From assembly GCA_003024785.1 (NCBI GenBank), contig PUQB01000812.1, forward strand, positions 1-64,000: a stretch of 64,000 bases of DNA, read 5' to 3'. How positions within the stretch are numbered: position 1 is the stretch's first letter; each line of letters starts with the position of its first letter. Shown here piece by piece: positions 59,001-64,000 of this stretch. A program made the translations under genes and the position numbers. Below the pieces are notes generated by a model. The model made no database searches and was not told the DNA's origin. It was given only the letters and a program-made list of their open reading frames with translations. The DNA is from Selaginella tamariscina. Its lineage: Eukaryota > Streptophyta > Lycopodiopsida > Selaginellales > Selaginellaceae.

Positions 59001-60873
59001 CACACACACACACACACACACACACAACACACCTTAAAACCATAGTTTGAGTTGCAGTGTCTAGCTTGGCCGATTTAATACGTAAAATAGCCGCCTCTCG
59101 AGCTCCAGGTTGCAGACATTGTAGACTCCCCATGTGCAACTCAAGAAACACCATTCCTGCACTCCACACGTCAAAAGAAAAAGCATCTTCCTTCCTTTCA
59201 TTAGTAATCCACGACTCTGGTGGAGAGTACGTAGCCGTTTCCTGGTCACTACTCAAGTAGAATAGTAAGTGCAACTAAGAACACTACTAAATAAGCAGTT
59301 ATGGTTATGTACCGGCAAGGGGGATTTTGCCTGTAGAGATGTTGCAAAGAGTGACTATCGATGGCAGAACCGAAGTCTATTATGCGCCTGCAAAAACATA
59401 TTTCATGAGGAGAAACAAATGTAGATACCCAAAGGAAAGCAAAACTTACAGTTCATTCCTCTCATTTATGACTATATTTTCAGGTTTTATATCCCTATGC
59501 ACGATGCCTTTGGCCTTCAGAATGGTTAAGGCATGAAATACGTCCTGCATGATCTCCTTCACCCGGTTGTTGCTCCTGGCTTCTCTCCACTAACCAGCCA
59601 ACGAGTGTGAGAGAGAAGAGAGAAGAGAGAGAGTCTACAAGTCATAGCTACTTACCCAGTCGGTAGTTTGCATGGTACCCCACTTGTTCTCTTTAAACAG
59701 ACTGTATAGGCTCCTTCGTGACGGAAAGCAATCCATAGCCCATCCTCTTTCTGAGAACCCCCTTCGAACCTGTAACAGCATAAAGTATGTCAAGAGAAGA
59801 AGGAAGTGCTGTAGCTGTACCGTTACCTTGCCATGTAAGGCTCGTCACGAAGAAGTTTCCCAAAGTAAACCTCTCGGTCCCATTCCTCCCTGTTTAAGGG
59901 TGAAGAGTTAAGTGCAGTGATACACACACACACACACACACATGTATAAAAGGTATATAAAATGTGTTGTGCACCTGTCGTTGTGGATGAGCTTCTTTAG
60001 AACGTATTTGGCATCATCATCCTCCTCACATGCCGCTTTTGCCAGCCATATCTCCCCTGAACCGCCCTTTTGGATTACCTTTATCTTCTCCAGCAGGTCC
60101 AATGGGAACAGTTCCCTGTCGTCCTGTCCAACAACGTCCATCCGTTCCATGAGAATGAAGCAGCGTCCTTGTTCCTCAAAACACAGGCACTTGGAATGTG
60201 TACATTTGCACTCCTCCCTTTTTTCTTCTCCTTTCTGCCGGGTACGCACGCGAAGCTGAGGAAATCCGCACGTTCAAGAACTCGTCCTCCAAGTGATGTG
60301 GTGTAGCTAATGCTCTGTGTGATCATGATCAAACAACCCGAGAGTAGCAGCAACATCAAAGTCCCCAACAGTAATACTCTTGTGGATGCCCAAGACAGCC
60401 TCCTCCTGGAAGACACCAGGGGAGGTGCATCCTGAACGACACCTCCTGCAGTCTGTTGCTGTAGCTGTTGCGTTGAGGGCCAGTTCAAGGCGGGATGGAT
60501 CAGCACTGGAGAAGTATCCACAATTGGATATTTGATAGAATCTCTTCCTACAGGTCGCCTGTCTATAGAGGGATAGACAACTGGATACTCGACCTTAGTA
60601 TTTGCAGGCCGAGCACGAGAAACCGGACTGGTCTGTAACGGATTAGGACGAACAACCGGACCGATCTGTATGGGACGAGCAATCGGATCAAGCGCCGTCG
60701 GAAGGTTCTGTGAAGGCACTGAGGGACAAGCACTCGGACCAGGAGCAACCGGACGGCTCTTGACCTGTTGAATGTATAAGAAATGCCGCATTTTTAGAGT
60801 AGTTAACAGCATTTCTAGATAGAAAATAGAATAAATATACATTTTGTACCTGCCTCTCGCGCATCGCCTCCAT
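58535..60873 (-). CDS. Membrane-anchored Ser/Thr protein kinase, nine exons
   Basis: Exons (minus): 60,873-60,850; 60,764-59,975; 59,889-59,827; 59,769-59,656; 59,589-59,450; 59,387-59,313; 59,248-59,033; 58,861-58,715; 58,634-58,535, all GT-AG. The N-terminus is Pro-rich, with a hydrophobic segment around residues 138-158 (VLLLGTLMLLLLSGCLIMI). The kinase domain follows: KGGSGEIWLAK loop, YVLKKLI Lys, HRDIKPENIV catalytic loop, DFGSAID, SPPESW in place of APE, and DVWSAGMVFLEL. The last exon ends ARITATEAFDMLMK, then TAG. It phosphorylates Ser/Thr targets by homology; substrate unknown. Exons 2 (near 60,220) and 4 (near 59,715) each need a one-base frame correction, so it is either a recent pseudogene or has assembly indels. 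Intron 7 holds a CA/GA microsatellite. Confidence 0.82.
58895..59031. repeat. Compound CA/TG/GA microsatellite in kinase intron 7
   Basis: Runs of CA, TG, GA and CA between the exons ending at 59,033 and starting at 58,861. No coding role. Confidence 0.9.
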
Positions 60874-61044
60874 AGCCGCTCCTCTCTTAAAACCCTAAGC
60901 CTCTGCTTTTAGGGCAAACTTAATCACTCCGTTGTCTTTAATATTAAATGTGGTCCGTAAACACTTTAATATACGCTCTACAGCAGCAAACACTCATGTG
61001 TTTGTGTGTGTGTGTGCGCGTGCATGTGAGTGTGTGTGTGTGTT
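60874..61044. promoter_or_regulatory. Short shared upstream region of two divergent genes
   Basis: Only about 170 bases separate the kinase ATG from the first recognisable exon of the MYND gene. The stretch has a TCTTTAATATTAAATG segment and a TG-rich run. A bidirectional promoter is inferred from the spacing, not from recognised boxes. Confidence 0.35.
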
Positions 61045-61300
61045 GAGGACAATCGGCTGCAGTTCTCCCTCGGATCTGACAAGGATAGATGCCCTATCTC
61101 TGCCGCTCCCTGTGCATGTTCTCCGTGCGATTCTGATGGCGCTATAGAATGCGAATGCGGCCTCGTCACCTACTGCAGCAGAATCTGCAAATCCAAGTAT
61201 GGCATACATAGGCATACATACACACACTACTGTATTTGTATTAAATATATACATTCTACAATACATAGAGTAATGTGGGTTCTAATTATAAACTACACAG

Positions 61301-61336
<36 letters not shown>

Positions 61337-61345
61337 CACCACACC

Positions 61346-61416
<71 letters not shown>

Positions 61417-64000
61417 GTATTATATATAATGTGTATGTAATGTATGTATGTGCTCCGTGAATATGTATGTATACACACATGGACACCTGAAGATATATAC
61501 ATAGTACATATATGTTCATACATACGGTAATGATGTGTGTATTATGCGCGGGCGAGCCCACACAACAATCCGTCGAGCAGGCACACTAGGATACACAGCA
61601 AGATATGCAAGTTTGATTAGAGCAAATGGAACCTAGAAAAGATTAAGGGTGTTGAAAACCTTATTACTCGGGAGTGAAAGCATCGATCCAGAACGTGCCA
61701 GCAATAAGCATGGTGAATCCGGCTATACCACTCCCTAATCATCTCAAGCTCTGCTTTCCAACTTCGGGTGATCTTAGGAACGTGTTCAACACTCTGTCCA
61801 GGTTGCACTTCGTATATGAATATACATACCACAAAAGACATAAATATATATAAAGTAATTATATATATACAATCACACATTTTTACAGGATTCCCGGGGA
61901 TTATACGGGGAAGATAGAGTTGCTGGTGAACGACTTCAATTCGCAAATTGTGGTACGAAACTTCATGATGGTGGAGCTTCTAAGGCTGTTTGGGAAGGAG
62001 GCTGTGGATTGTGTGATTGCACTTTGGTACTCACTTTCGATGACAGATGCACAGAACATGGCTTGCAAGGCTGCTGCTTACGATACCTTGGACCGCTGCG
62101 GTTACTTGACACGATCCGCTATTTCTGTAGTTTAACACACACACTACACACACAGACGCACGCACTACGCACGCACAGTGATGAACATATAAATGCTGTG
62201 TTCAGGTTTTCGAGTGAAATGGGTCCTCCTTTGGAAGCTGCATTCAAGAAAGGGCGTTCAACGCTCTCGGTGGAGTTTCAAGATAAGACATGGGGATTGC
62301 TCCTGCAGTACATCCAAACCAGCTTGACTCCCGAGCAAGTGAGAGATATTCGAACACAAGACTTCAACAGAACGTTTGAAGAGTTATCTCCAGCTTACAA
62401 GGTGCACACACAAACATATACACACACGTACACACATATTTATACACATAAATACATACATACATACATGTGTGTGTGTATGATTTTGTTATAGTATGGA
62501 AAGTATTCGTTCCATTATGAGAGAGGCCTTCTGTTGCCGTTTTCTGTGCTGCGAATAACTCAGCTGCAAACAACTTCTTGCTCTATCCGGAACACTCAGA
62601 ACACACGTGGTCACAGATCGAATGTGCAGATCCTCTGTATGGCTGGGATTTCAAGGAGTTTAGTGCTACAGGTGTGTAATATACAATGGCTGCGTCACAC
62701 TTACGAACTGTGGAACGTGTGTGGATATAACTATATACCATAATTATAACCATACCTGTTGTGTATAACTTATGTACGCACACGCAATATATATGCTTGG
62801 GTTTGCTTAGATGCCTATTAATATGTACCAATCATGTCAACGTATACATACATGCGTAGTGTCTGGTACACGTTAACATTTCATGATGTATTTCTATTAC
62901 AGGAAGGGAATGTAGTCCTTCAGTCTATTGTTTAATAAAACCACTACTACTTAAGCTGTTCTGCACAAGCCACGAAGTGGATTTTGCACGCTCATACACA
63001 CACATGCGGCTATAGATTCGAATGCAATGATGTATAATACATGCACACGTACGTACTACAGCATTGGTGTGTGTGTGTGTGTATTGCAGGTCGTCAGTTT
63101 GGAGTTCCCTCCAAGGATCTCTATGGTGCTCTCTTCTTCCATTGCAAAGAGGTGTTGACAAAAGTGGTCGAAGTTCTTAATAGGTGTGAAGTGCAACTGC
63201 GGCTCATCGATACAGACGCACGCGAGCTGGTAAGTAGCAGCTCTACTTGGTTATTATGCTACATATTTCTCAAATCTGACTATATACATACATACGTATG
63301 TATGTATGTATACATTACATTTATTGTATGTAAAATTAAAGCGGACTACTATAGGTGAAAGACTTGAGGCAAAAAGGGACGAAGTTCCATGCGCAGCTGA
63401 TTCAAATTATTTGGGCATGGAGAGAGTGCTTGCTGATTGGGGTTCTCTTCTTGAAAGAGATGGAACACTTCTCACCATGAACATGCAGTGGTTCTTGGAG
63501 CAGCAAATTCAGCCAAACCAGGTCACACACACACATACATAAGTATAAACAACGCATGTATACAGACATGCATATGCAATGACGTATTTGTACACTCATA
63601 CTTGTGCCATTAGGTTTCTCTTGCTGACTGTGCACTTCGTACACTCAAGGTCAAAAGATGCTCTCAAGCTGGTGAAGAAGGTACTTAGTGAGAATGAGCC
63701 ATAAGGGAGAGCGAACGTTTAATACGAATCCATCAGTTGTGCCTTTCTGCCTCAGAACAGGTCGGGGTGTGTGTGTGTGTGTGTACATACAGACGGATAC
63801 GAAGAAGATAAGAACTCTCTCTCTCTCACACACACACACACATACGTGTTTTCTAACGCAAAATTTTACAGATTTGAGCTACCAAAAGTGGCTCTATGCA
63901 TATGCAAATAGGATTGGGTTGGAGGCGAGGAAGAAGCACTTGTATGTTCCACAGCGACTGTTTGTTCCTGTTAATGCTCCTTCTGATGCATATCCTGCCT
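61045..64000 (+). CDS. MYND zinc-finger and DUF4470-like protein (3' end outside window)
   Basis: Exons with GT-AG borders, approximately: 61,045-61,197; a poorly resolved exon ending 61,801; 61,890-62,129; 62,206-62,401; 62,493-62,670; 63,090-63,229; 63,356-63,521; 63,615-63,680; 63,872 onward. The first encodes Cys pairs (CPISAAPCACSPC) and CECGLVTYCSRICKSK, a MYND-type finger. Next comes PTSGDLRNVFNTLSR, then KIELLVNDFNSQIVVRNFMM, FGKEAVDCVIALWYSLSMTD, KDLYGALFFHCKEVL and DSNYLGMERVLADWGSLL, the ordered blocks of the DUF4470 family often joined to MYND fingers. Function unknown; protein-protein contacts are likely through MYND. No in-frame ATG precedes the first exon, so the start is missing. 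Frame corrections are needed near 61,650 and 62,545. Confidence 0.65.
61299..61415. repeat. (CA)n-(TA)n microsatellite in an intron of the MYND gene
   Basis: A CA run of about 35 bases, then a TA run of about 60 bases after a short ACACCACACC spacer. It lies between the MYND exon and the exon ending near 61,801. Confidence 0.9.

Overview
This window is nuclear DNA of a eukaryote, most likely a land plant or close relative. The reasons are GT-AG introns with long microsatellites inside them, Ty3/gypsy (including a chromovirus) and Ty1/copia retroelements, a plant-type HAD/NLI phosphatase-like gene, and plant-type telomere-like TTTAGGG words. Low gene density and very large microsatellite blocks would suit a bryophyte, lycophyte or streptophyte alga, but I cannot name a species. 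No rRNA or tRNA gene was recognised.

Bases 1 to about 45,170 are dominated by two copies of one very large composite element lying head to head in inverted orientation. Copy 2 runs from 23,508 to 45,171 and is bounded by a 28-bp imperfect terminal inverted repeat (26 of 28 positions match by eye). Copy 1 is its mirror image, from 21,314 leftward past base 1; base 1 corresponds to about 42,170 in copy 2. From the inner end outward each copy carries: an AT-rich end; a decayed gene with a DUF7869-like (putative RNase H-fold transposase) domain; an array built on the 18-bp palindrome GGCGGGATTAATCCCGCC; AT-rich repeats; TG/TA microsatellites; a second palindrome array; a conserved foldback hairpin; and a multi-exon gene with a ParB-like domain and a degenerate DNA-methyltransferase-like C-terminus. 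Copy 2 also shows a HAD/NLI-type phosphatase-like gene before its outer end. Its outer module (AT repeats, microsatellites, array, gene) is duplicated in tandem at 37,251. The 2.2-kb spacer between the inner ends holds a copia RT fragment, a 108-bp-type tandem repeat and part of another transposase-like gene.

Later insertions date the arrangement: a gypsy chromovirus in copy 1 (6,100-13,339, TSD CACTA), a 1.75-kb solo LTR in copy 1 (18,307-20,056, TSD TTAAT) whose empty site survives in copy 2, and a small gypsy element in copy 2 (28,327-32,189, TSD ATAGT) that carries tandem repeats where gag and protease would be.

Right of the element are a partial HAD-gene duplicate (45.2-45.4 kb), a truncated third gypsy element (46.1-49.65 kb) and about 9 kb of AT-rich, apparently gene-poor DNA with tandem repeats. 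From 58.5 kb two host-like genes are divergently arranged: a nine-exon membrane-anchored Ser/Thr protein kinase (minus strand) and a MYND zinc-finger plus DUF4470-like gene (plus strand, running off the window). Both need small frame corrections, so they are either decaying or the assembly has residual indels.
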